Positions 1-11,800 of a DNA stretch of 64,000 nucleotides are shown here, piece by piece (position 1 is the stretch's first letter; every line of letters starts with the position of its first letter). Origin of the DNA: Caenorhabditis remanei (taxonomy: Eukaryota > Nematoda > Chromadorea > Rhabditida > Rhabditidae); NCBI RefSeq assembly GCF_010183535.1, contig NC_071333.1, positions 7,376,587-7,440,586 on the forward strand. Reading direction: 5' to 3'. The translations under genes and the position numbers were made by a program. A model generated the notes under the pieces. That model was given only the letters and a program-made list of their open reading frames with translations. It ran no database searches and was not told where the DNA came from.

Positions 1-2301
1 ATACATTTTACAACTTGTACTCTTCGGTCCCATCTTAGCAGTGGCTACTAAATATGAGCACAAGACAACATCGACTAATAATAGTAAATGGCGCAAATGG
101 GTACTCAATGTTTCAGAATACAGAAGGGGTTTTAATATAATGAGTTTTCAGCTAAAAGCGTGTTGGAAGAGATGCATTAATATTTATTGCAAAATCTTAT
201 CCCATAAAGTCTTCGCAGTTTTTGTAATGTTGGGAACTGCATGTTATTGGTACTTTGCAATCTATGGACTAATGACAATGAAAACTCGTCTGGATGCCGT
301 CAAGATTCTTCCAAAGGATTCTCCACTTCAACGACCAAATTTGGTTCTGACAAATCTTGTCTGGGCTAACTATCACCCAGTGACCATCTTGGTCAACGCT
401 CCATTAGACCTGGAAAATAGAAATCAAATGGCTCGTTATTGGAATATGGTTGATGAATTTGAGAGAATGCATAACTGTAAAGGGAAAGCATCTACACTTC
501 TTTGGCTCCGTGATTATGTCAAATTCTTTTATTACGGAGAACCTTTTGATTTGTTCGCTTTCCTTGGATTATCCACTCCAGATGTTCAAGAAGAAATTAA
601 TCCATATGAGGTATACAAATCCTCGAGGGAACTCTTCATGTTATCTATTTCAGGCCAATATTACAACTGCGAAACTACCAGAATTTCTCAAATCCCCCTT
701 CTTCAAACACTGGGACAGTTTCATTCATTACCACTATGAAGGGTTTGTATCCTTTCTGTTCATCTTTTACAATCCTGCTCTCATTTTTCAGAGACATCAT
801 CAAACTCGATCGCTTCATGATGAACGTAGCATATGACAACACATCCTCTTGGGACACTCGTATTCAGTTGATGACAGATTGGAGAAAAGTTGCGCATAAG
901 TGAGAAATGTTATCGGGAGGAAAATCTAATTCCTCTTTTTCTTCAGCTACTCGGATCTGAATATCACAGTATGGGAGCCAAATGGAATGTTTGTAGATCA
1001 AATGCTCAGTTTGGGTAGAACTGCGACACAGGTGATTTTAAACAGAGGGCATATAATAAAACTAATTTTTGATTTCAGACTGGCATCTGGACTCTTGTAT
1101 GTATGGCGGTTGTATGTGCCATTTTTATTCCAAATCCTTGCTCTATCATCACTGCGACATTTTCCATTGCCTCCATCACTACTGGTAAAATCCCCAATTA
1201 TCCATCTGAAATCCAACCCGCTTTTATTATTCCAGGCGTTATGGGATTCCTTTCTTTATGGTCCTTCGATCTTGACCCAGTTGTCATGGCGGCTGTTTTG
1301 ATGTCAATCGGACTGTCTGTTGACTTTATTGCTCACGTCGCGTACCATTTCCAGGTTAGAAACGTTCAGCAAACAACTGGATGATCTCCTATCCAAACTT
1401 GTCTCTTTTTCGTTATTGTTACAATTGACCATTGCAGTTGGCACATCGAAAAGAGATTCGGAACGGAAAAATTAAGAAGATTCCATTGAAAGGATCGACC
1501 GAACGTTTGGAGCACACTCTCGGAGCTGTGGCATGGCCAATGATTCAGGCTGGTGTCTCAACCATCTGCTGCATTCTTCCGTTGTTATTCCGCGCGGTAA
1601 GTTAATCCTTCAGGAAGAGACCGATAGGGTGACCGGAAATGTTTGATCAGGTGACACAGTGTTCTTAAGACCTCATCTATAATTGACGCAACCTCAGAGG
1701 TGACGTAACTTCCGGAGTAAATAGTTACTCCGTTATTGCATTTGCTCTTTGCCAACACCCTCTTGAGAAATGTGTGAATGTGGGTAGTCGTACTTCTACA
1801 TTTAGAATGCGTTTATGTGACATGATTCAAAAACACAGAATAAAGTAAGATATCACTGATAGAATCCTAAAATAACGGGTTTTTATATACCACTTTATAC
1901 GACAGAATACAAAACAAGTTTGAAACAGTGAAAGCACTTGAAATATTTACACATTCAATGATTTTGCAGAGCTATTCACCATCTGTTTTCGTTGCCGCAA
2001 TCTTCCTGGTGGTCACATTTGGAATGCTACATGGCCTCTTGGTAAGAGCGGTTCTTTCAGCCCACCCCTTTCATTGGACCCTCAAATTTAATTAAAACCT
2101 CAGAACGTACATGCCCTTTTTCGTCTTCAGATTTTGCCCACTTTCCTGGCTGCTCTTCCCGAAAGCGTGACCACCGCCAATTGCTATCGCGTTTTCTTGT
2201 CATCCTCATCGGAGCGTAGTTGCCGTTATGTGCCACGACGCGACAGTACGAATAGTATTGAGATGCAGAAGATGGAAAGAAAGGATTCACTTCTCAAATA
2301 A
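1..2301 (+). CDS. Patched-related (PTR) membrane protein, 3' half
   Basis: This is the C-terminal half of a multi-pass Patched/NPC1-like (RND-fold) protein; its 5' part lies left of the window. Exons: <2-610, 654-742, 792-899, 947-1031, 1079-1184, 1236-1354, 1438-1596, 1970-2041, 2131-2301. The phases agree and give 505 residues. The frame opens inside a membrane segment ([15 protein letters not shown]), the end of the first membrane block. A further TM (about codons 65-85), a large extracellular domain and the final TM cluster follow. The motif [15 protein letters not shown] is the family signature in the second block, and the cytoplasmic tail is short and Ser/Arg-rich. Nematode PTR proteins lack a known Hedgehog receptor role and act in cuticle, moulting, trafficking and lipid or sterol handling. 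I did not determine which ptr gene this is; ptr-5 is a guess from its X location. Confidence 0.88.
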
Positions 2302-5300
2302 TTTTTCCAATGATCTAACATTTTGATTTCTTACTATATTTTTCAGATTCGGTTCACAATTTCCTTTGCCATTTTTTTCCAATTTCCTTATAATGTTATC
2401 TTTTCTTCTTGGTGGGTTTGTTTCAGAATCCAGTCTTGATGTCCTCTCGCTAGTATCTTGTCCCACAATCTTTAATTTCCCTCCTTCATGTGCAATTGCA
2501 CCTCATCTCAAACTCAACACAATCCCACACTACACAAACGTATACATTTTCTTCAATTCTAGTCTGTCGTCGTGACTCTTTTTGAAATCTTCTAAAGAAA
2601 TAACAATAACTACTTCCTTTCAATTCATTGTAGCACTCTCTCCTTAGAAAAAAGCAATCGTCGATTTCATCGAGAATTCCCTGCTTTTTCTCATATTTTT
2701 CTCTGTCGGTTCTATGAACACGTAAAGGCTTTACCTGACCTCTCTGTGATCTTCTTTTCCTATTTGAATTCCGGTAGATACAATTTTGTTTCAATTCTTC
2801 TCGTCTATTCTAATTTTCATCTATTAATTTTTTATTAAAAAACCAAATGAAACATTTACTTCCTTTCTTACCTTTTCAGAAGTATACAGATTTCTTTCTC
2901 ATCAATGTTCTCCGATTCCCGAAACTGCTTATACACAAAGTAAACTCCACTCCAATTGTGTCAAAATGTTTTGAGAGGTCATAACAAACAATTTGGAAAC
3001 ACGTCACGTCTTGAAAACCGGGAAGAAACAAAAATATAATGTAGTGCGAATTTCATCTTGAAAAAAAGTGGAAACAAGCGTAACGGCTTCACTTAAGACC
3101 TCTTAAAACATAAACACAATGAAGTGGGAGGGGTTGGAGGAGTGTCCTACTACGTCGACTGACCCATCACCGCCATATGCGTGTATGAATGAAGCAACGG
3201 GCACCACAAATGTATTCAGGCGCCGCCGTGTAGAAGAGATTCCGTGTGAAACCTTTCCTTCTTGCTTATTCCTCCCTCTTTTCTTTCTTTCAAGAGTTTT
3301 CCGGACAAAGCTACAAATTTTCTGTTTCAAATTGCCACAATTTGTTACCACTTGCACTTTACGCAGTCATTACTCATAAGATTCACTTGCTCTTCGGATT
3401 TCTTCTTTTTTGATTAAACACGTTTTGTTCATTACTCTGAAAAGTACGTTGTTGAATAAACCGATTTATCTGACAAACCAAGTTATCCTGTGAGTCAAGG
3501 TGCTCTCACCTTCCCCTTTTCTAATTCAACATGTCAGAAGTGGACACACTAGCGTACTAATACATTAGAAAGGGTTGATTGAGTAGAAAACTCGCCAATA
3601 TTGAAATTGGAATCACAATTCTTCTCATTCCATCTCCCGAAAACTTCCCAGGTTTCGATTTCCTTTCCTCCTCAAAACTTTCAACGCTTCAACCATTATT
3701 GTCTCAGCTGTCTGCTTTTGGCGCCTCGAAAAGTGACATCCGAGAGTGCGATAATATCTGTGGGGAGGAAAATGCGGGAAATCGAGAGAGTTAGTGAGAT
3801 TGTTTTGGGTTTCAAACCGATTCAGATCTTAATGTTAATTTCAATACTTTTGTTCGAACTGACATTGGATTTTAAAAAATATTCAGTATATTGTTCATTT
3901 TCACTTTATCTATCTATACTAGTCTTTTTTCGTTTCGAAAAAAAAAACACTAATTTCTTCTTCTTCTTTGTCCTTTATCTTCAAACAAAACACACTCTTC
4001 CCCTCAAAAGTACTCTTTGTCCACTCAGCCGTCAAAACCATAATATGCGTCAAAGTTCTTACTAATTAGTACCCGACTAGTATTCCACCATCACAACCTT
4101 ATCAGTACTAATGTACATGGCTCATTCATTGGAGCGTACAGACTGATAGTGCATATGCATATTATTGACTAGTCACCGGGAAAAACCGACGCCCACGTGG
4201 TTGCTTCATGTGGTTGGTGTTTTTGCTTTGATATCTGTTTCACAATAGAGATGCCAAAAATCAAATCGACTGTTTTCTCCTGCTTCTCGAAATTTCTCCG
4301 AATGTTCTTGTCTAGTGAGTCAACACTTTTGAAAACGTTTTTCTCTTTTTCGAAACATTCTATTGTCATCCATGTAATGGATACCACTTGATCCATCTCA
4401 TTTTTTCTTTTTTTCTATTCCTTTTCTCACCTAGTACTTGATTACTTTGTAGTACCAAGTACCTGTCATTTGCACTGATGTCTTACCCTCCCATTTAGAC
4501 ACTCATACAACAATCGCTCGCCGTGTTTGCTCTGTTTTGGATAAGATACCATTGTGTTCTTCTTTCCGCTCCATTCCGGTCATTTCTTCTTGCTCTTATC
4601 AACTTCTATTGATTAACCTATTGTTTTTACTCATTAATCAGATTATTGAAAAACAATAACAAGAAATTCAAGATGGATTTCAAAAATACCTCAGCTATAT
4701 TTCTAGTGCTCCAATTTCCGTATCTATAGTATATAGATAAAAATGAATGTGTGTACAAATTGGGGCAGAATGCGGGCAGAAAAAACGGAGCAGAATAGAG
4801 GAGAATGGATTTTTATGGTTGTGGTAGGTGGCGCCAATATATTCCCTCGATAACACCTCCCAGGGTCTCCGTTACCTACCACTTCACTCTATTTTCCCGT
4901 CTATTACTTACTTCTAGTACTTATCTCTCGGCGCCTCCGAAATATACACCTCTAGAAAACATGGTCGGAAGGGTGGAGAAGAGTTTTCTGTGTTGATCTA
5001 ATACATTACTCGTCTCATCTAGGCTTTCTTCTTCTCACTTTTGCCTGTTCAATAGAACCTTAAGAGTGACGGGAAAGTAGATCTCGAGCGACAACATTCA
5101 ATACATTGAGCGTCATCACTGAACAGAAATGTAAATAGTAAAAGTTTAGAAAAAAGAAAAAGAAAGCGATATCGAGGAAAAAAACAAGCGTGGAAAAATA
5201 ACGGTTCGACGTTTTTGACTCTATTCATATTGTTTGTACAGGTTTTTTCCTTTTGAAGCTTTTCTTCTTTTCTTCGGGAAGTTATGATCATTGACGTCAT

Positions 5301-6322
5301 CAATATTCCCAAAATCGTCGCTGCAGGTACATCCGACCCGCATCATAAAATTTATGCTCTTCTCGCTCCGTTTCTGGCGTCCGTCCTACCTGCTTCACCC
5401 CGTTTTGTCTTTTCATTACAATACAAACTGATGTATTTTCACTCTCTCACTTCTACTCCCCGCTTTTGCTTGTTCTACTCTTTCTCTCTTTCTTTTCTCA
5501 AAACATTTTTGTTTCACCAACAATGACCGCACAAATGCGCGGCTAACAGTTCTCATAGATTTTTTCACCATCTTACTATTTTCGTTATGATTCATTTCCT
5601 ATCTAAAGTAACCTTCAGGAAGGTCCCGATGCCAAAGTGAGTCAAAGCATCCAAGTTTGGTCTAAAGCTTTAGTGTTATGACTAACAAGAGCGGAGAGCA
5701 TACCTACAATGTTGTACGGTCGAACGAGCCGATAACAATATTTATATACCATATAAATATGCTGATCATTTCATTTACTCAACCTCTTTCTCTTTCTCGG
5801 AGGGACATTCTCGCTCGCGCACCTTCTTACCCTCATTCTTCTTTTTCTTTTTCTCCAACCCCACTTTGGTCACTTATTTGTTTTAGGGGCTGAAGGTCCT
5901 TATGCTCGCCATGCATTTGTTTTCCTGTTGATTGTTAAATTCTCAATTTTCCAAACATAACCAAAACACTCTCATGTGATAGATTTGATGGTTTTTTATC
6001 GTTTTGATCCGTCTATTTCACAGAAAAAGAGCGATTAATTGTTTCTTCTTTCAAATCTCAACAATCCCTTCTAAAAATTGTTGAGCATGCTAGTCGTTCG
6101 TGAACCGACGTTGTCCCAAATTTTTTTCCATTGTTTCCTTTTTCCATACGCAGCACTTTTTATTCCACCACTTCTTTTTCCATATTTTCTGATGACTCAA
6201 GTTTATATTTTATATGTTCTTCCACTCCTCACTTTCTTCTATTTCACTCTTCTCATGAATAGTGTTTCTGATTTTTCTATCTTTTTCCTTTTCGTTCATA
6301 TTCAACCGTATATTTCAGTGTA
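2302..6322. other. Intergenic, 4.0 kb
   Basis: I find no ORF with coding character, no tRNA-like B box and no clear repeat. It holds the 3' end of the PTR gene and the promoter region of the next gene. T-rich stretches give several short open frames that look like chance. Confidence 0.5.
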
Positions 6323-7260
6323 ATGATACGTCTTCTTGTGGTTCTTCTGAGCCTTGTCACGTTGTCAGTATGTGGGAGGTCGAGTATGGTTGACGACGAC
6401 ACTTTCTTCGGAATAACGACAACTGATAAGCGTAAGTGACTGCCAGTGTAGGCGTAAATACCTTTCTTGTGTTGAAATTGCACAGTTTGATCTTTTGATA
6501 AAAAGTAATCAACATGAAAATACCAACTACTACTCAAAACGCTCCAGTTTAGTAAAACGTCTGATTTTCTCTATGCTGCAATAAAGTCAAGCTTACACAA
6601 ATTTTCATTTTTGAACCCTCTTGAAAACTTTTGAAAACGTTCATTGAGGTCAAATAACGGAAAAACGTTAACTACCAGACGTAACTTATTGTCCACTTTT
6701 TCCGGGCACAATTATATTTCCCAACTTGACCTTACTAGAATTTTTTCTCTACCACAAAATCTTTTTTCAGCTTCCTACACCTATTGGGACTATGCGGAAT
6801 GTGTACAACTATGCCAAGTACCTTGCAAACGAACTGTCGTTCATTTCAAAGAAGAACAGTTGATTGATATGTATAATTGTGCACAACTCAAAGTTATTAA
6901 GGTAAAAATTCGAACATGGTTTGCAACCTTACCAGTAGATGTTTCTCACCACTTGAATTATAAAAATATGTATTTCAGACATCCTTCATCGACAACCTGA
7001 AAGGTGGAACTTTCAAAAATGGCATCCTCATTGTCGTCGCCATTACCGTTTCTGTTATGATCATAATTGCGTGCGGATATTACTGCTGCTGTAACAAAAA
7101 AGAAGACGATGACCGGTTTCCAGGAAGGGACGAATTCCGGTAAGTTTTGAATATTGAATTTCAGTTCAATCAATTCTGATATAGTCCCCATTTCAGAGAG
7201 CTCGGACCGCATGATGAGAGAAAAGCATTGAACAAGGGATCATCCGTTATTGAGGTCTAA
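6323..7260 (+). CDS. Small type I membrane protein, Cys-rich ectodomain
   Basis: Exons 6323-6431, 6771-6901, 6979-7139 and 7197-7260 encode 154 residues. The ATG lies 4 nt after TATTTCAG, a likely SL1 trans-splice acceptor, which decides the start. Residues 1-18 form a signal peptide (MIRLLVVLLSLVTLSVCG). A short ectodomain of about 70 residues has four cysteines in the pattern C-x3-C-x3-C-x16-C. A TM helix lies near residues 95-115 (GILIVVAITVSVMIIIACGY) and is followed by CCC, a plausible palmitoylation site. The tail is acidic then basic and ends in SSVIEV, which resembles a C-terminal PDZ-binding motif. A candidate AATAAA lies at 7588-7593, giving a 3' UTR of about 330 nt. I do not recognise the family; function is unknown. 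Confidence 0.82.
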
Positions 7261-8355
7261 ATGGGCATAACATGGAAACACCTTCCATAATTTTCAACTC
7301 TCTTTCTCAAGACTGCTTTAATCTTCAATCTAGTATTTCATCCCATGTCATTGGTATTTGTATCTCATGACTGTAACTCAACGTTTCTCCCCCTTCATCA
7401 ATTGTTTCCCTTACAATACGGTTTCAGTAGTTCCTATGAATTTTGAATGTTATCTTCTCACCCTAAACTTCGTCTGTACTTCTACAGATCCAATTCGTGT
7501 ACTTTCTCTTTGTCTACGCAACAATTTGGAGAATTTCAAATGTTTCCTTTATTTCATTTTTGTTTACTGGTTAGCTCATTCTTATCCAATAAATCGTGAT
7601 CACAAATCAAGTAATTTTGCATCAGGTTATCAATCAATATTGCAGATAAGAGAACAATTGGTTGCTGTCTTGATAATGCACACTATTGTTGCCTTTTTCT
7701 CTCTTTCTCTCTTACCTTTTTCTTTTTATGTCTATTTTGAATAGCTCCCTATAAATTGAGTAATATACCGATATGAGATAATTAGTTATGATATGCCCCA
7801 TTTTACGATCTAGGTAAATATAAATCCCCATATAAATGCACTCTTGATATTTTAGTGTTTTATACAAATTTTATGCTTTATGCTTTGGATTTATGAAAAC
7901 ATTCAATTTTCCTCTGGTTGCCGGGCTCTGAATTTCTTGTATTCGAAAGCGCGCATTAAATTTTACGACTCGCCTTGGAGCTCTCCCGAGAGCTCAATTT
8001 TCCATTTTCTTCGACTCCCCCTCTAATAAACAGCGAGCCGGCAAAAATTGACTATTTCATACAAGATTTTCGTCATGATTCTTGATGACATGCTCTTCCT
8101 TAAAACCACTCAGCGAAACGAATCTTGCGAGCCTACTGTGGAGATATTCGGTGAGGGTTAATGGGAAAACTAGTACGATTTCGCACTAAAAAGTGGGCTA
8201 ACGATGTGCAAAATGTCGTTTTTGTAAGAATTCCGTTTAAAGGATGACGTGATGAGAGGGGTATAAGAAGCGGAATTCGAGTTTGATCATCTCGAATTCA
8301 CTCCGTCCTCTCGTTTCTTTTCAAAATCTCGCTGTATAGTCTTTGGGATAAAACT
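7261..8355. other. Intergenic, 1.1 kb
   Basis: It holds the 3' UTR of the upstream gene up to the AATAAA at 7588 and the promoter of the downstream gene. A short inverted repeat, GAGCTCTC-CC-GAGAGCTC, lies at 7978-7995 and a TATAAG at 8262-8267. A 128-residue open frame at 7358-7744 looks like T-rich 3' UTR, not coding sequence. Confidence 0.5.
8262..8267 (+). promoter_or_regulatory. Possible TATA box of the 8.36 kb gene
   Basis: TATAAG sits 89 bp before the ATG at 8356, in a GC-richer stretch upstream of a gene with no obvious trans-splice acceptor. Recognised by motif and spacing only. Confidence 0.3.
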
Positions 8356-8818
8356 ATGGTTTTCAAGTTCAGTCACGACCGTCATAGTGTAGGATTTGGC
8401 TTGCACCAGGGTTAGTTATATTTCTATTTGTGGTTGAAAAATATGAAGTTGTTAGTTCACATAAAAATGTCAAATAGATTTTGAAATCCATAATTATCTC
8501 AGTTTCTCTGTACAAAAAAACTATTCTCATTTCTTCATCGTTCTAGGAATCAACATGGGTATTTGCCTCATTCTCACCGCAATCGTTGCTATCGCAGCCG
8601 TTCTTGCTTGCATGCTGCTTTTGATCTGCATCAAGTTTGCTACCGATCGTGATGCACGCCGTGAAGCTCGCAAACGTGCCTTATCTGCCTCCAACGAGCA
8701 GAAGAAGGTGGATGGAGATGTTGCATCCGCCGTTTCCGGTCATACAACCACTACTAGCAACGCCGAAGAACGTGCCGGGCTGACGAAGGTTTTGATCACT
8801 GATGAGAATGAGGATTGA
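8356..8818 (+). CDS. Small single-pass membrane protein
   Basis: Exons 8356-8410 and 8547-8818 (intron GTTAGT...TTCTAG) encode 108 residues. The first exon adds an 18-residue basic N-terminus (MVFKFSHDRHSVGFGLHQ). One hydrophobic helix spans about residues 23-48 (ICLILTAIVAIAAVLACMLLL). A juxtamembrane basic cluster (RDARREARKR) and a polar, acidic C-terminus (ITDENED) follow. The charge distribution predicts a cytoplasmic C-terminus. The second exon has strong coding character, with well-used codons such as CTC, GTC and AAG. An AATAAA at 8957-8962 lies 140 nt after the stop. I see no recognisable domain. An ATG at 8554, in exon 2, could be an alternative start giving 87 residues. Confidence 0.78.
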
Positions 8819-11800
8819 TCTGAATTTAATGATGTGCCCGTCTTTTATTGATTCCTTGTCCTATTCTGATTGATTTTTTGACAAAGTTGTCATAATTGAA
8901 ACGTCTTAAAGATTGGTGTTTATGTAAAGAACTGATGTTTGAAAATATGGATGTTCAATAAATCCTGTTAATGTAAAGACAGTGTGAAAGTTTTACAAAA
9001 ATCAAAACGTATAAAACATAGAAATGAGGGAAAATTGGTAAAAAATAATTTATTGATGAGACCAAAGTTTTCGGTTGCACATTAATCACTCTGAATCGAA
9101 GTTTTCATTTGAAAAAATCTTCAACTAAGAATGCTTGTTACTTATCTGTTAACTGAAGTGTATTATCGAATTGTTCTACGTTTCAAATTGATAATTCAAT
9201 AACCTGTAAACAGTGTCTGAAACAGATTAGCAGAAAAACAAATAAAAAGTTTTTCAGCAACCAGTTGTAAAAACAATATTTTTGTACTTAATAATTCAAT
9301 TCAATTGAATGTAATGTCTCATACTGACACCCTCCCTTAAATCAAGAGAAAAATCCGTTAGTACTTTTTCTGGTAACCACTGATAATTCTTAAAATCTAG
9401 TACTAAACCATAAGCATGTTTTCAAAATAGCCCTCTCGTAGTATTTATTGTTGTTTTTACATGTATCTTGAAATAGTTTTTGTTTTTCCAGGAATTTATT
9501 CCAAAGCTTTTTTTGTTATTATACATAAGTTCAGATCTATTTTTGGGACTGAGATTTTGCACAAAAACATTTTTGAATCTTCATAAATTTTTGAAGCGGT
9601 TCCCACATCACTTTAGATCAGAAATTCTCGTTTTACACTTGCCCTTCGTCGGAACCTCCTCCTTGGGTCCATCGCTTGTTTTCCGGAAACATGCTGCATA
9701 TTTTTCACTTCCAACACTTCCTTTTTTTTCTCCCGCTTTGTCTATTACAAAAAGAATGAAAAGGAAAAAGAAGACCTCATTCTAGTCAAAAAAAAAAGGA
9801 ATCGCGTGTTTTAAGCTCCAGATTTCCAAACAACACCTCTAAGGGATGACCCTACTAAGTGACTATTTTTGTCTACTTTTTTCAATGACTAGAGTTCCAT
9901 TTTCGTATGTGTCTTTTTTCCCGTAACAACAATTTTTCATTCATGGAACCATTCTGCATACCTTGAAAAGTCATTTAAAATCAAACACTCAATCCTTCCT
10001 AGCTGAAATAATCTGTGTCTAGCACTCGACTGTCACAAAAGGATGTAATTACCATTGAATATATTAGTAGCATATAAGTCGTCAACAACCGGAGACGAGC
10101 GCGTCCACAAACCTTGTCAGGTTCACGTATGCACCAGAATGTGATTTATGCGAGCTTTTGTTCAGGAATTCCGATACTACACTGCTGATTTTTACGCATT
10201 TTTTGCACATTTGACCTCTGTGATTTTGTTGGATGCAAGATATTACGTGTTCTATTGAAACAGGTGATACATTTTCTGAAATGTCAAAATAATTTATAGC
10301 GTAGTTTTTAGCGTAGCATCGTAGCCTTTAGAAACCACCGGTGAAAATGAAATTCTTAGTGGTTGTCTAATGTAGTATGTTTCATGACGACGCGTTCTGG
10401 TAAAACGTGAAGTTTCCACCACATAGGAAAGGAAAGGCTCACACAGAAACGGATTGCATGGTTGAGAGCGTTCGCTATGAAAATTATGACACAGACACTT
10501 TCACATGTAGAGCTTGTTGAAAATATTTTTCAGCTGTGGGCGATGTTCTGAAATCCATTCCCGGATATATAATATATGGAAATTTATTGTGCTATTTCAG
10601 TTTTCCAACGTTGATATATTTTTCGTAAACGGGGGTATCCTAATTTCGAAAGGTGGCGAACGTTCCAACGATCAGTCCAACGAACCGAACTCCTGCGTAA
10701 CAAATTCACCTCAAGCCCTCTAGATTTTCTGAACACCGTTCTTTTTTATCTTCTATCTATTGCAATGTATTACATGAAAACTAATCCTTCTTCAAATTTT
10801 GTCTGAAGATTCTCGGCTTGTTGAAAAAGAAAAAGCTAATCTTTGCTTATATCTTCTCTATCTGTTTTCCTCCCTTTTAAACACGAACGTTTTGTGTAAT
10901 TATTTTGGAGTCAGCCATGGAAGTTCTTTGGTAGGGTCCCAAATTGAGAAGCACTTCCAGAATGAAAACAAGTCAATTTTTTTCAGAATTTAGTTTTCTC
11001 CTAGACTTTTTTCTTTCAACAATTAAATACTGGACGTCGCCAAAGCGAAATTTCTTTTTTCTACTTTGTCTATCTCGTCTATTCTGTGCTTTTTTCTTGA
11101 TCTTCGGTGTAAGCTTTTCCTTCTATCAATTCATAGCCCTACTTAGTTTTACTGGGAACTAAAAAAAATGGAATTAATCCAATTGAAACACTTTCAGTCC
11201 CTCATTTTCCTTATTCTTTCATTCATTGCCAATTCCCAAAGTTTTCCTTCAAATTGGTTCGATTTCAATAAAATATTTCCGGCTTCATTCCAAATGTGTC
11301 TGTCAAAAGTTTCATCTCAGTCCGTCAAGTTCAGTTGCCTGTCTATCAAGAATAAAAAACGAGCTTTCATTCAATAGGAGACCGATGAGACATTTCCTCA
11401 ATTGCTCTAGTTCCCTGTTCCGGTGTGTCATGATAGATAGGGTGATGTGTTTTGGGTTGGAAAAAGAGGGAGGGGATACTTGACAACTTGCTCAAAGAGA
11501 AAGTACAACACATTCAAGTAGCAATTACTTACACTTGGTACTAAAAGTATGAATTTTGTTTTCGTTTACTTTCGAATTCACAGAATGTTTGAAAATTCTG
11601 ATTCAATATTAATAAATTCACTTTTGAAAAATGCATCTCCATGTTATTTAACTTAGATTTTGAATAATTAATCCCCATCCCTCGAACTTGGATTTGCATA
11701 TTTGGATGTCCCATTTTTTTGATCAAAAAACAAAAGTGTGGACAGCTAAATCACGGCTTCCTACCTTCGTTTTTAAGGAATTTTTTCTAAACACACACAA

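Noticed and set aside
3601..4065. 154-residue open frame on the plus strand
   Set aside because: T-rich sequence translating to Phe/Leu/Ser runs, typical of nematode pyrimidine-rich spacer.
7978..7995. GAGCTCTC-CC-GAGAGCTC inverted repeat
   Set aside because: Eight-bp arms with a 2-bp centre are expected about once in a window this size; noted only as a landmark.
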